This document shows, in pieces, positions 32,289-42,079 of a stretch of DNA of 64,000 bases. The notes under the pieces are model-generated. The model saw only the letters and a list, made by a program, of their open reading frames with translations. It had not been told where the DNA came from and did not search any database. A program made the position numbers and the translations under genes. Every line of letters begins with the position of its first letter. The first letter of the stretch is position 1. This DNA is from Micromonospora sp. R77. GTDB taxonomy: Bacteria; Actinomycetota; Actinomycetes; Mycobacteriales; Micromonosporaceae. The stretch is from the NCBI RefSeq assembly GCF_022747945.1, contig NZ_JALDST010000001.1:5208001-5272000 (forward strand), read 5' to 3'.

Positions 32289-34076
32289 GTGCCGACGGGA
32301 CGCAGCGTCCACGAGCGGGCAGAGCCGACGGGGCGGGGTGCCGCGCCGTGGGCCGAGCCCGCCGGCCGGGCCGTGGAGCGCCTGGAGGCCCACCTCGGTG
32401 ACCCGACCGACCCGGCGGTCACCTTCTCCTTCGCCCGCTGCGCAGAACTCGACCGGACCGAGGAGTTCCCCGCCGACATCTGCCGGTCGCTCGACGAGTG
32501 GGGACTGCCACGCTGGTACGTCCCCCGCCCGCTCGGCGGCGCGCTCGACGACCACACCGAGGCGGTCGAGCTGGTCCGGGCGGTCGCCCGACGCGACCTC
32601 ACGGTGGCCGTCGCGCACGGCAAGACGTACCTCGGCGGGGTGGCCGCGTGGATCACCCCGCCGACGCCCGCGACCGGACGACTCGCCCGGCAGGTCCTCG
32701 CCGGGCAGCCGGTCTCGCTGGCCCTCACCGAGCCGGACCGGGGCAGCGACCTGCTCGCCGGTGAGCTGCGCGCCGACCCGGTGCCGCAGGGACACCGGCT
32801 GACCGGGACGAAGTGGCTGGTGAACAACGCCACCCGGGGGCGGCTGCTGACCGTGCTGGCCCGGTCCCGGCCCGAGGGCGGCCCGCGCGGGTTCGACCTG
32901 TTCCTGGTGGACAAGGACGAGCTGGCCCCGGACACCTACGCGTACCTGCCGAAGGTGCGGACGTACGGCATCCGGGGCGCCGACATCAGCGGCATCCGCC
33001 TCACCGGCGCGCAGGTGCCGCCCGACGCGCGGCTCGGCCCGGCCGGCACCGGCCTGGAGACCCTGCTCAAGGCCCTGCAACTGACCCGGACGATGTGCGC
33101 GGCGCTCTCCCTCGGCGCCGGCGAGCACGCGCTGGGTCTGGCCGTCGACTTCGCCGGGCAGCGGTTCCCCCAGGGCCGGCCGCTGCTCGGGCTGCCGGCG
33201 GCCCGCGCGGTCCTCGCCGACGCGTACGCCGACCACCTGCTGGCCGAGGCGCTCACCCTGACCGCCGCCCGCGCGGTGCACGTCCTGCCCGACGAGTTGA
33301 GTGTGCTCTCCGCGGTGGTGAAGTACCTGCTGCCCACCCGGACCGACACGACGATCGGCGCGCTGGGCCGGTTCCTCGGGGCCCGCTCGCTGCTCGACGG
33401 GGTCTTCGCCGACGGACGGTTCCAGAAGCTGCAGCGCGACCACCGGATCGTCGGCATCTTCGACGGCAACACGCTGGTCAACCTCAACGGCCTGATCAAC
33501 GAGTTCCCCACGCTGGTCCGGCGGGCCCGCCGGGAACCGGACGCCGCCGCGCTGGCGGTGCTCCTCGACGTGGGTCGGCCCGTGCCGGCGTTCGACCCGG
33601 CCCGGCTCACCCTGGTCTCGCGGCACGGCAGCAGCCTGCTGGCCGCCCTGCCGGCGCTGGTCGGGCGGCTGGCGGAGATCGGCGGGCGGGCGCCGGAACT
33701 CACCCCGGTGGTCGAGCTGGCGCGGCAGCTCCAGGACCGCACCGAGGAGCTGGTGGCCGCGCTGGCCGACCACCGGCCGGTCCGGGTGACCGTCCCCCGG
33801 TCGGCCTTCCGGCTCGCCGAGCGGTTCGCACTGCACGTCGCGGGCGCCGCCGCCGTCGGCGTCTGGCTGCACAGCCACCACCGGTACGACCACGGCCCGG
33901 CCGCTGCGCTGTGGCGGGACGGGCGCTGGCTGCAGGCGGTGCTGCGGCGCGTCCTGGCCGTCGACCGGTGCCCGGCGACCGACGAGGTGCTGCTCGACGT
34001 GCTGACCGCGCAACGCCGGCAGGGCTGGTCGCTGTCCCTGCTGCCGTACCGCACCGCGGAGGGCGCCCGCCGATGA
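32289..34076 (+). CDS. Acyl-CoA dehydrogenase-like flavoprotein 1 (acyl-ACP dehydrogenation)
   Basis: The 595-residue protein starts at GTG 32289, two bases after the FAAL gene, with GAAGGA upstream. It has the ACAD layout: N-terminal helical domain, beta domain with SLALTEPDRGSD (FAD/substrate loop) and GTKWLVNNATRG, then the C-terminal helical domain with FQKLQRDHRIVGIFDGNTLVNLN. In most ACADs the last motif carries the catalytic Glu (YEGT); here it reads FDGN, an Asp. About 150 extra C-terminal residues exceed the typical 380-400 residues, as in other antibiotic-cluster ACADs. The likely role is introducing a double bond into the ACP-bound starter acyl chain. Confidence 0.82.
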   Translation: MPTGRSVHERAEPTGRGAAPWAEPAGRAVERLEAHLGDPTDPAVTFSFARCAELDRTEEFPADICRSLDEWGLPRWYVPRPLGGALDDHTEAVELVRAVARRDLTVAVAHGKTYLGGVAAWITPPTPATGRLARQVLAGQPVSLALTEPDRGSDLLAGELRADPVPQGHRLTGTKWLVNNATRGRLLTVLARSRPEGGPRGFDLFLVDKDELAPDTYAYLPKVRTYGIRGADISGIRLTGAQVPPDARLGPAGTGLETLLKALQLTRTMCAALSLGAGEHALGLAVDFAGQRFPQGRPLLGLPAARAVLADAYADHLLAEALTLTAARAVHVLPDELSVLSAVVKYLLPTRTDTTIGALGRFLGARSLLDGVFADGRFQKLQRDHRIVGIFDGNTLVNLNGLINEFPTLVRRARREPDAAALAVLLDVGRPVPAFDPARLTLVSRHGSSLLAALPALVGRLAEIGGRAPELTPVVELARQLQDRTEELVAALADHRPVRVTVPRSAFRLAERFALHVAGAAAVGVWLHSHHRYDHGPAAALWRDGRWLQAVLRRVLAVDRCPATDEVLLDVLTAQRRQGWSLSLLPYRTAEGARR

Positions 34077-35770
34077 CCCCGCCGTACGCGCCCGAACGGG
34101 AGCTCGAGCGGTTGCTCGGTGATCCGTTCGACGAGACGAACCCGCTGGGCTTCGGTCCGCTGCTCGCCGCCGACGAGCGGGCCGAACTGCTCGCCGCCGG
34201 TGAGGCCGCCCTGGACCGGTGGGGCGGCAACGCCTGGTTCGTGCCGGCCGCCCTCGGTGGCCGGTGGACCGACACCGACGCGGTGGGCCGGGCGCTGCGG
34301 CCGGTGTTCCGGCGCGACGGCGCGCTCGGCCTCGGGTACGGCGTCACGTCGCTGATGGCCGCCGTACCGGTCTGGGTGGCCGGGGACCCCGGGCAGCGCC
34401 GTCGGGTGGCCGACGACCTGCTGGCCGGGGACCGGCTCGCGGTGGCCTTCCACGAGCTGGCGCACGGCAACGACCTGCTCCGCAACGAGCTGCGGGCCCG
34501 GCCGGCGGGGGACCGGTGGGTGCTCGACGGCCGCAAGGAGGTCATCAACAACGTCGCCCGGGCCCGGTCGCTGGTGCTCTTCGCCCGGACCCGGGACGAC
34601 GCCGGGCCGCGCAGCCACTCGATCTTCACGGTCGACCCCGCCGAACTGCCCGCCGGCACCGTGCGCCAGCTGCCCCGGTACGCCTCCTCCGGGGTACGCG
34701 GCTGCCGGCTGGGCGGCGTCGAGCTGACCGGCTGCCCGGTCCCGGCGGGCAGCCTGGTCGGCGCAGAGGGCACCGGCGGCGAGACGGCGCTGCGCGCGTT
34801 CCAGCTGACCCGGGTGCTGCTTCCCTCGATGGCGCTCGGGGTGCTCGACACCGCCCTGCACACCACGGTCCGCTTCGCCGTCGACCGCCGACTGTACGGC
34901 CACCGGGTCAGCGACCTGCCGCACGCGCGCGGCACCCTGGCGGCGGCCTTCGTCGACCTGCTGGTGGCCGACTGCCTGGTCACCGCCGTCGCCCGGGGGC
35001 TGCACCTGGCGCCCCGGCACGCCGCCGCGCCGGCCGCCGCGACGAAGTACCTGGTGCCCCGGCTGCTCGGCGAGGCGATGGACGAGCTGTCGGTGATCCT
35101 CGGTGCCAGCTTCTATCTGCGCGAGGGCCCGTACGCCGCCTTCGGCAAGTTCCACCGGGACCTGCCGGCGGTGAGCATCGGCCACGCCGGACCGACCGCC
35201 TGCCTGCTTACCGTCGTGCCGCAGCTGCCGGTGCTCGCCGCCCGCGCCTGGCGGCCGGCCCCCGCGCCCCGGGAGCTGTTCGACCCGGCGGCGGCCCTGC
35301 CGGACCTGGACGTCACCGCGCTCTCCGTGGCTGGCACCGGACGCGACCTGCTGATCTCCGCGCTGCTCGCCGCCGCCGAGGACCTGCCGACCGCCGCGCC
35401 CCGGGTGACCGACCGGATCCGCGCCCTCGCCGACGAGGTGCACCGGCTCGCCCGCGACTGCACGGCGCTGCCGCCGGCCGAGCGCGGCCCGCTCGCCGGC
35501 CCGGCGACCTTCGACCTGGCCCGCCGGTACGCCCTGCTGCTGGCCGCGGCGGCCTGCGTCGGCACCTGGCGGGCGCACCGCGGTGACCCGGCCGCCGGCC
35601 TGCTCGGGGGCGACGTGTGGATCGAGGCGGCGCTGGCCCGGCTGGTTGCCCGCCACGGCGGTGACCCGGTGCTGCCCGAGGACGTCGCCGAGCCGCTCTT
35701 CGCCGAGCTGTCCCGGCGGGTCGACGGGCGGCTCTCCTGCGACCTGCGACCCATCCCGATCTTCGGCTGA
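34073..35770 (+). CDS. Acyl-CoA dehydrogenase-like flavoprotein 2 (divergent)
   Basis: The protein has 565 residues. Its ATG overlaps the previous stop (ATGA). The overall fold pattern follows ACADs (LDGRKEVINNVARA, SSGVRGCRLGGVELTG, FQLTRVLLPSMALGVLDTAL), but the usual TEPxxGSD loop is AFHELAHGND. The segment where the catalytic base normally lies reads SIGHAGPTAC with no acidic residue. It could be a second desaturase with altered chemistry or a structural partner of the first. Paired ACADs beside a FAAL are known from dienoyl lipid-tail pathways (enduracidin, ramoplanin). The extended C-terminus matches its neighbour, indicating an ancient duplication. Confidence 0.75.
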   Translation: MTPPYAPERELERLLGDPFDETNPLGFGPLLAADERAELLAAGEAALDRWGGNAWFVPAALGGRWTDTDAVGRALRPVFRRDGALGLGYGVTSLMAAVPVWVAGDPGQRRRVADDLLAGDRLAVAFHELAHGNDLLRNELRARPAGDRWVLDGRKEVINNVARARSLVLFARTRDDAGPRSHSIFTVDPAELPAGTVRQLPRYASSGVRGCRLGGVELTGCPVPAGSLVGAEGTGGETALRAFQLTRVLLPSMALGVLDTALHTTVRFAVDRRLYGHRVSDLPHARGTLAAAFVDLLVADCLVTAVARGLHLAPRHAAAPAAATKYLVPRLLGEAMDELSVILGASFYLREGPYAAFGKFHRDLPAVSIGHAGPTACLLTVVPQLPVLAARAWRPAPAPRELFDPAAALPDLDVTALSVAGTGRDLLISALLAAAEDLPTAAPRVTDRIRALADEVHRLARDCTALPPAERGPLAGPATFDLARRYALLLAAAACVGTWRAHRGDPAAGLLGGDVWIEAALARLVARHGGDPVLPEDVAEPLFAELSRRVDGRLSCDLRPIPIFG

Positions 35771-35814
35771 CCAGGCCGGCGACCCACCCGACGAGCGTCA
35801 CCCACGGAGGACAG

Positions 35815-36087
35815 ATGAGCGCCAACCCCGGGATCACCCCGGCGGAGGTCCGGCAGTGGTTGGTCGGCAGGATCTCCGACTACCTCAGCGTGCCGGCCGG
35901 TGAGCTGGACGTGCACGCGCCGCTGGCCGAACTGGGCCTCGACTCCGTCTACGCCCTGGCGCTCTCCGGTGACATCGAGGACGCCTTCGCCATCGCCGTG
36001 GAGCCGACCCTGGCCTGGGACTACCCGACGATCGACCGGCTCGCCGGTGGGATCGTCGAGGTGGTCCGGACCACGGCGGCGTCATGA
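35815..36087 (+). CDS. Acyl carrier protein for the starter unit
   Basis: A 90-residue carrier protein with the phosphopantetheine attachment Ser in ELGLDSVYALAL and helical flanks of normal length. The ATG at 35815 follows a strong GGAGGAC site. It sits between the FAAL/ACAD genes and the polyketide synthase and overlaps the latter by ATGA, so it is the expected carrier of the activated and desaturated fatty acid. It needs 4'-phosphopantetheine, probably added by the PPTase at 43050. Confidence 0.9.
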   Translation: MSANPGITPAEVRQWLVGRISDYLSVPAGELDVHAPLAELGLDSVYALALSGDIEDAFAIAVEPTLAWDYPTIDRLAGGIVEVVRTTAAS

Positions 36088-39000
36088 CCGGCGACATCGC
36101 CGTCGTGGGGCTCGACGGCCGGTTCCCCGGTGCCGCCGACCCGGCGGCGTTCTGGGACCTGCTCATGCGCGGCGGGCACGGCCTCACCGACGTACCCGCC
36201 GACCGCTGGGCCGGGGCCGACTTCCTCGACCCGGCGGGCGGGCCCGGCCGGACCAACACCACGGTCGGCGGGTTCCTCACCGACGCCGACGCGTTCGACC
36301 ACGAGTTCTTCGGGATCTCGCCGCGCGAGGCGGCGGCGATGGACCCCCAGCAGCGGCTGATGCTGCAGGCCGCCTGGCGCGCGTTCGAGGACGCCGGACT
36401 CGACCCGCGTCGGCAGGCCGGCACGAACACCGGCGTCTTCGTCGGGGTGATGAGCAACGAGTGGGCGCAGCTCACCATGACCGACTACGACCGGGTCACC
36501 CCGCACCGGGGCACCGGCAACGGCTACTGCCTGGTCGCCAACCGGGTGTCCTACCACCTCGACCTGCGCGGGCCGAGCTGGGCCGTGGACAGTGCCTGCT
36601 CGTCCTCGCTGGTCGCCGCCCACCAGGCCTGCGTCGCGCTGCGGGCCGGCGAGTGCGACCAGGCCCTCGTCGGCGGCGTCAACGTGGTGCTGACCCCGGC
36701 GCTGAACATCTTCTACAGCCAGGCCGGGCTCTCCGCGCCCGACGGCGAGTGCCGCCCGTTCAGCCGGGACGCCCAGGGCATCGTGCGCGGCGAGGCCGTC
36801 GCCGCGCTGGTGCTGCGCCGGCTGGACGACGCGGTCGCCGCCGGCCTGCCGGTGTACGCGGTGATCCGCGGCAGCGCGGTCAACTCCGACGGCCGCAGCA
36901 ACGGCCTCACAGCCCCCAACCGCTGGGCGCAGCAGGCGGTCATCGCCGAGGCGTACCGGCGGGCCGGGGTCGCGGCGGCGGACGTGGTCGCGGTGGAGGC
37001 GCACGGCACCGGCACGGTGCTCGGGGACCTGGTGGAGGCCAACGCGCTGGGCGGGGTGCACGGGGTGCCCCGGCCGGCGCCCTGCGCGATCGGCTCGGTC
37101 AAGGCCAACATCGGCCACGTCGAGGGGGCCGCCGGCGTCGCCGCCCTGGTGAAGATGGTGCTCGCGCTGCACCACGGCACGGTCCCGGCGAGCCGGCACG
37201 CCCGTACCGAGAACCCGGACCTGCGGCTGGCCGACAAGGGGCTGCGGTTGCTCACCACGCCGCTGCGGCTGCGCGGCCGGACCGCGACCGTCGGCGTGAG
37301 CAGCTTCGGCCTCGGTGGCACCAACGCCCACCTGGTCCTCGGCTCCGCCCCGGCCACCCCCGCCCGCCGACCCCGGCCGCCTCGACCCGGCCGCCTCCGC
37401 CCCGCCCCCGGCCGCCTCCGCCCCGCCCCCGGCCGCCTCCGGCTCGGCCCCGGGCGCCGACCGACCGCCCCGCACGCCGTCGGCCCGATGGCCCCGGGCA
37501 CCTCGACGGCGCCGGGCGTGCCCGGGGTGCTGACCGTGTCGGCGGACGGGCCGGAGGGTTGCGGCGGGCCGCCGGCCTGCTCGCCCGGGACGTCGCCGGC
37601 ACCCCGCCCCGGCTGCTGGGCCAGCTCTGCTGGACGAGCAACGCGGTGAAGTCCACCGGTCGGCACCGGTTGGCGTTCGTGCCCACCGACCACCACGACG
37701 CGGTGGAGCGGCTGCGCGCCGCCGCCGACGGGGACGAGACGCATGCCGGCCGCGCCCGGTCCACCCTTTCGCTCGGCTGGCTGGTCACCGGGCAGGGCGC
37801 GCAGCACCCGGGGATGACCGGCGCCCTCTACGCGGCCTGCGGCGCGTACCGCCGGGCGCTGCACGAGGCCGACGAGGTCCTCGCCCCGCTGCTCGGCGCG
37901 TCGGTGCTCGACACCGTACGGGACCGGACGGCGACCACGGTCCCGGCGGAAGTCGCCCAGCCGGCGCTCTTCGCGGTCGGCTACGCGCTCGGCCGGGTGC
38001 TGGACGACCTCGGCGCCCGGCCGGACTGGCTGCTCGGTCACAGCCTGGGCGAGTTCGCCGTCGCCGTGCACGCCGGGGCGCTGACCCTGGCCGACGCGGC
38101 CCACCTGGTCGCCCTCCGCTCCCGGCTGATGGCCCGGCTGCCGGCCGGCGGCGGGATGCTGGCCGCGCGCTGTCCGGTGGAGACCGTCGCGCCGCTGCTC
38201 GCCGACGAGCCGCTGGTCGACCTCGCCGCCGTCAACGGGCCGCGGGACGTGGTGTGCGCCGGCGACGAGGCGGGACTGGACCGCATCGCCGAGGCGCTGC
38301 GCGCGCAGCGGGTGGCCCTGCGCCGGCTCGACGTCCCGTACGCCTTCCACTCCCCGCTGATGGACCCGGTCCTGGCCGAGTTCGCCCGGGGCGCGGCGCC
38401 GGTCGAGGCCCGCCCGGCCCGCCGACCGGTCTACTCCGGACTGCGGGGCCGGCTGCTCGGGCCGGACGAGCTGATGGACGCCGACTACTGGACGGCGCAC
38501 CTGCGCGAGCCGGTCCGCTTCGCCGACGCGGCGGCGGCGGCCCTGGCCGCCGGGCCCAGTCACCTGGTGGAGGTGGGGCCCCGGCGGGTCCTGTCGCCGC
38601 TGCTGCGCTCGATGCCGGCCGGTCGCACCGTGCCGACGCTCACCGCCTGCCCCGGCCCGGACGCCACCGGCGCGGAACTGTGGGAGCTGACCGCCCGGCT
38701 GCACCGCGACGGCCTCGACCCGGACTGGACGGCGCTGTACGAGCCGGAGCAGCGGGTGCTGCGGCGGCTGAGCCCGTACCCCTTCTCCACCGCGGCCCGG
38801 TTCTGGCTCGGCGCGCCCGCCGCGACCCCGGCGCACCCGGTGCCGGAGCCGGCCCACCTGCGGCCCCTGCCGGCGTCGCGGCCCGCCCCGCCCCCGGGCG
38901 ACCACCTCGACGACGAGGTCCTCGACCTGGTCGCGGAGGTGTGCGGCTACCCCCGGCACCAGGTGGCGCGGGACGCCTCGCTGCACGAACAGCTCGGCTA

Positions 39001-39157
39001 CGACTCGATCATGGTGGTCCAGCTCAAGGAGCGGATCGAGGCGCGCTGGGGCATCCGGATCGACGTGCGGGAACTGCTGTCCGAGGTGGGCACGCCCGGC
39101 CAACTGGTCGAGCACCTGCGCACCCGGGTCACGGTCGGGAAGGGACACCATGACTGA
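36084..39157 (+). CDS. Type I polyketide synthase, KS-AT-ACP, with a frameshift in the KS-AT linker
   Basis: The KS (residues about 1-420) has Cys172 in DSACSSSL and the His residues in EAHGTGT and KANIGHVEGAAG. It is open from 36084 to a stop at 37649. The AT and ACP are in another frame ending at 39157: GQGAQHPG, nucleophile GHSLGEFA, and YAFHSP, which points to malonyl-CoA, then LGYDSIMVVQL for the pantetheine Ser. The frames join at 37556-37558, where a run of three G would need a fourth to read straight through (about 1,024 residues). No KR, DH or ER is present, so the module should add one unreduced malonate unit, giving a beta-ketoacyl chain. As written the sequence encodes KS and AT-ACP separately or a broken gene. 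Confidence 0.85.
37389..37451 (+). repeat. 21-bp tandem repeat in the KS-AT linker
   Basis: Three in-frame 21-bp units (37389-37409, 37410-37430, 37431-37451) encode a GRLRPAP-type heptapeptide repeat. The first two units are identical and the third has diverged. The array lies about 100 bp before the frameshift and may be an unstable spacer. Confidence 0.8.
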
Positions 39158-40172
39158 GCCGACCGTCTTCGTCACCGGGGTCGGCACGGCGTTGCCCGGC
39201 CCGCCGGTGGACAACCCGACCCTCGCCGCCCGGCTCGGCCTGGACGCCCGCTGGATCGACACCTTCATCGGCACCCGGAGCCGGCACTTCGCGGTGGACC
39301 TGCCCAGTGGCAAGCAGTTGGCCACCCTCGCCGACCTCGCCGAGGCGGCGGCCGCCGAGGCGATGCGGCGCGCCGACGTGGTCGCCACCGAGATCGACTT
39401 CGTGGTGCTGGCCACCGCCTCACCCGACGAGCTGATGCCGGCCACCGTGAACCGGGTCGCCGACCTGCTCGGGGTGGACCGGGTGCCCACCTACCAGCTC
39501 CAGTCCGGCTGCGCGGGCGCCGTGCAGGCCCTCGACGTGGGGCGGATGCTGCTCGGCCGGGCCGGACACCGCACCGGGCTGGTGATCGGCGGCGACGTGT
39601 GCGCCCGGCACATGCGGCTGGACCGCGACTTCCACCGGGCGCCCTCGGCCGAGCTGGTCAACTACGTGCTCTTCGGCGACGGCGCCGGCGCGGTGGTGCT
39701 CAGCACCGACGACCGGCCCGGCGCGCCGGTCCTGCGCGAGGTGCGGCACCAGGTCACCGGGCTGCGGCAGCCGCCGGGGCAGGTCATCCGCTGGTTCGGC
39801 GAGGCGGACCGGGACACCGACGTCCGGGGGTTCGAGGAGGACTACAAGGCCATCGAGGAGCGCGTGCCGGAGCTGGCCGAGCAGGCGCTGTGGGAGCTGC
39901 TGGACGCCACCGGCTGGCGGCCCGAGGAACTGGCCTACCTGCTGCCGCCGCAGTTGTCGGGGCGGATGACCCGGCTCATCACGCAGCGGTTGGGCGTACC
40001 GGGGGCCGAGGAGATCAGCTGCGTCACGACGACCGGCAACACCGGCAACGCCCTGCCGTTCCTGCAGCTGGACCGGCTGTCGACGCGGATCGGCAGCGGG
40101 GAGCGGGCGGTCGCGGTCTGCGTCGAGGCCAGCAAGTGGCTGACGGGTGGGTTCGCGGTGGAGGGACGGTGA
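39150..40172 (+). CDS. KASIII (FabH-like) enzyme of the tetronate block, catalytic His replaced
   Basis: The protein has 340 residues and overlaps the PKS stop by 8 bases. It has the thiolase fold with the nucleophile Cys121 in LQSGCAGAVQAL and the Asn in TTGNTGNALPF. The position of the catalytic His (normally PHQAN) reads LLPPQLSG, a Pro. In agglomerin- and RK-682-type pathways a FabH-like enzyme joins the beta-ketoacyl thioester to glyceryl-ACP and helps close the tetronate ring. The following FkbH, ACP and E2-like genes make that the likely role here. Loss of the His suggests no ordinary decarboxylative Claisen chemistry, but whether family members in tetronate clusters share this was not checked. 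Confidence 0.8.
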   Translation: MTEPTVFVTGVGTALPGPPVDNPTLAARLGLDARWIDTFIGTRSRHFAVDLPSGKQLATLADLAEAAAAEAMRRADVVATEIDFVVLATASPDELMPATVNRVADLLGVDRVPTYQLQSGCAGAVQALDVGRMLLGRAGHRTGLVIGGDVCARHMRLDRDFHRAPSAELVNYVLFGDGAGAVVLSTDDRPGAPVLREVRHQVTGLRQPPGQVIRWFGEADRDTDVRGFEEDYKAIEERVPELAEQALWELLDATGWRPEELAYLLPPQLSGRMTRLITQRLGVPGAEEISCVTTTGNTGNALPFLQLDRLSTRIGSGERAVAVCVEASKWLTGGFAVEGR

Positions 40173-42079
40173 CCGCGCCACCCGCCGTCGCCGACCTCGC
40201 CCTGGCCGAGGACGCCTGGGCGCGGCTGCGCCGGATCCGGGACGCCGGCCGGCTGGTGGCCGACTTCCCGCAGGTCTGCGCCCTGGTCGGCGCCCTCGAC
40301 GCCGACCATCGGGCCCGGGCCGGCCGGCTGCTGGCCGGCTGCGACCTGGCCGAGGTCGCCGCCACGCATGGGCAGATCCCGGCGGTGACCGTCGCGGTCA
40401 CCGGCAACGGCACCTGCGCGCCGATCGTCGCGCCGCTGGTGGCCGAGTTCGCCCGGCACCGCCTCGCGGCCCGCGTCGTCGGCGCCGCCCACGGCCAGTA
40501 CGTCGCCGACCTGGCCGACCCCCGGGGGGACCTGCTCGCCGCCCGGCCCGAGGTGACGCTCTGCCTGCTCGACGCCGGTGTGGTCGCCGACGAGCTGGGC
40601 GTCGGCTGGACCGCCGACGACTGCGCCCGGGTGCTGGACGCCGTCCTTGCGCGGGTCACCGGGCTGGCCCGGCGGCACGACGCGGACACCACCGCCACGC
40701 TGGTCCTGCACACCGTGCCGCTGCCGGCCTGGCTGGCCCGCCAACTCGTCGACCACCGGTCCCGGGCCCGGCTCGGCGTGGCCTGGCGGCAGTTCAACGC
40801 GGCCCTGCTCGGGCTCGCCGTCGAGTTGCGCCGCTGCGTGGTGGTGGACCTCGACACCTGCCTCACCGACGCCACCCCGCTGGACGACCCGCGGCTGCGC
40901 GCGTACGCCGGGGTCGGGTTCTCCGAGCCGCTGCTCGGCCGGCTCGCCGCCGAGGTGGGCCACGTCGCCAAGGCGTTGCGCGGGCACGGCCGCAAGTGCC
41001 TGGTGCTGGACCTCGACGGCACCCTCTGGGGCGGGGTGCTCGGCGACGACGGACCGGACGGCATCGAGGTCGGCGGCGCCGGGCGCGGTGCGGCGTTCCG
41101 CCGGCTCCAGCAGCTCGTCGCCCAGTGGGGCACGCAGGGCGTGCTGCTGGCGGTGTGCAGCAAGAACGACCCCGAGCAGGTACGCACGGTGCTGCGCGAC
41201 CACCCGGACCTGGCCCTGCGCGCGACGGACCTGGTCGCGGTGACGGCCGGCTGGGGGCCGAAGAGCGAGGCGCTGGCGGAGCTGGCCCGCACCCTGAACC
41301 TCGGCACGGACAGCCTCGTCCTGGTCGACGACAGCGCGTTCGAGTGCGGGGAGGTCCGGCACGCGCTGCCCGAGGTCGCCGTGGTGCCGCTGGACGCCGA
41401 GCCGGCCCGGCACCCGGACCGGCTGCTGGCCGGCGACTGGTTCGCCACGCTGCGGCTGACCGACGACGACCACGCCCGGCGCGGCCACTACCGGGCCGAG
41501 GCCCGCCGGCAGGAGCTGCGCGACGGGCACGAAACGCTGCGGGACTACCTGCACGAGCTGGAGCTGCGCATCGAGCTCGCCCGCCCGGACGAGCGGGAGC
41601 TGAGCCGGGTCGCCCAGCTCACCCAGCGCACCAACCAGTTCCACCTGACCACCCGGCGGATGGACGACGCCGCCGTACGCGAGCACTGGCGCGACCCGGA
41701 CGCCGTGCTCTGGGTGATCCGCGCGGCGGACCGGTTCGGCGACGCCGGCCTGGTCGGCGCGGTGTTCGGGCGGCACCGGCCGTCCGGCCCGCTGGTGCTG
41801 ACGAACATGCTGCTCAGTTGCCGGGTCTTCGGCCGGGACATCGAGACCGCGGCGCTGCGGGCGGTGCTGGCCGACGCCCGGGAGAGCGGGCTGCCCGGCG
41901 TGCTGGGGCACTACCGGCCCAGCCCGCGCAACGGCCGCTTCGCGGACTTCTATCCGCGGCACGGCTTCGTCCCGGTGGAGCCGGACGGCGACGTCCTCCG
42001 GTTCCGGCACGACCTGACGGTGCTGCCGGAACCGGTCACCCACCTGCGGATCACTACGGACCTGGCGGGAGCATCATGA
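40169..42079 (+). CDS. FkbH-type glyceryl-ACP synthase (HAD superfamily, with N- and C-terminal extensions)
   Basis: The protein has 636 residues. The GTG at 40169 overlaps the KASIII stop (GTGA). Residues about 1-260 form an N-terminal domain of the kind found in full-length FkbH proteins. The HAD core has the phosphatase motif VLDLDGTLWGG near residue 283, VCSKNDPEQV and VDDSAFECGEVR. The C-terminal about 150 residues are GNAT-like (LTQRTNQFHLTTRR, FGDAGLVGAVF). FkbH-like enzymes dephosphorylate 1,3-bisphosphoglycerate and load the glyceryl unit on an ACP. Absence of a methoxymalonyl set (methyltransferase, hydroxyacyl dehydrogenase) favours use as the three-carbon unit of a tetronate. Confidence 0.9.
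   Translation: MTAPPAVADLALAEDAWARLRRIRDAGRLVADFPQVCALVGALDADHRARAGRLLAGCDLAEVAATHGQIPAVTVAVTGNGTCAPIVAPLVAEFARHRLAARVVGAAHGQYVADLADPRGDLLAARPEVTLCLLDAGVVADELGVGWTADDCARVLDAVLARVTGLARRHDADTTATLVLHTVPLPAWLARQLVDHRSRARLGVAWRQFNAALLGLAVELRRCVVVDLDTCLTDATPLDDPRLRAYAGVGFSEPLLGRLAAEVGHVAKALRGHGRKCLVLDLDGTLWGGVLGDDGPDGIEVGGAGRGAAFRRLQQLVAQWGTQGVLLAVCSKNDPEQVRTVLRDHPDLALRATDLVAVTAGWGPKSEALAELARTLNLGTDSLVLVDDSAFECGEVRHALPEVAVVPLDAEPARHPDRLLAGDWFATLRLTDDDHARRGHYRAEARRQELRDGHETLRDYLHELELRIELARPDERELSRVAQLTQRTNQFHLTTRRMDDAAVREHWRDPDAVLWVIRAADRFGDAGLVGAVFGRHRPSGPLVLTNMLLSCRVFGRDIETAALRAVLADARESGLPGVLGHYRPSPRNGRFADFYPRHGFVPVEPDGDVLRFRHDLTVLPEPVTHLRITTDLAGAS

Noticed and set aside
40169..42079. FkbH as part of a methoxymalonyl-ACP pathway
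   Set aside because: No linked O-methyltransferase or 3-hydroxyacyl dehydrogenase, and the two ACAD-like genes sit with the FAAL; KASIII and the E2-like gene fit the tetronate reading better.
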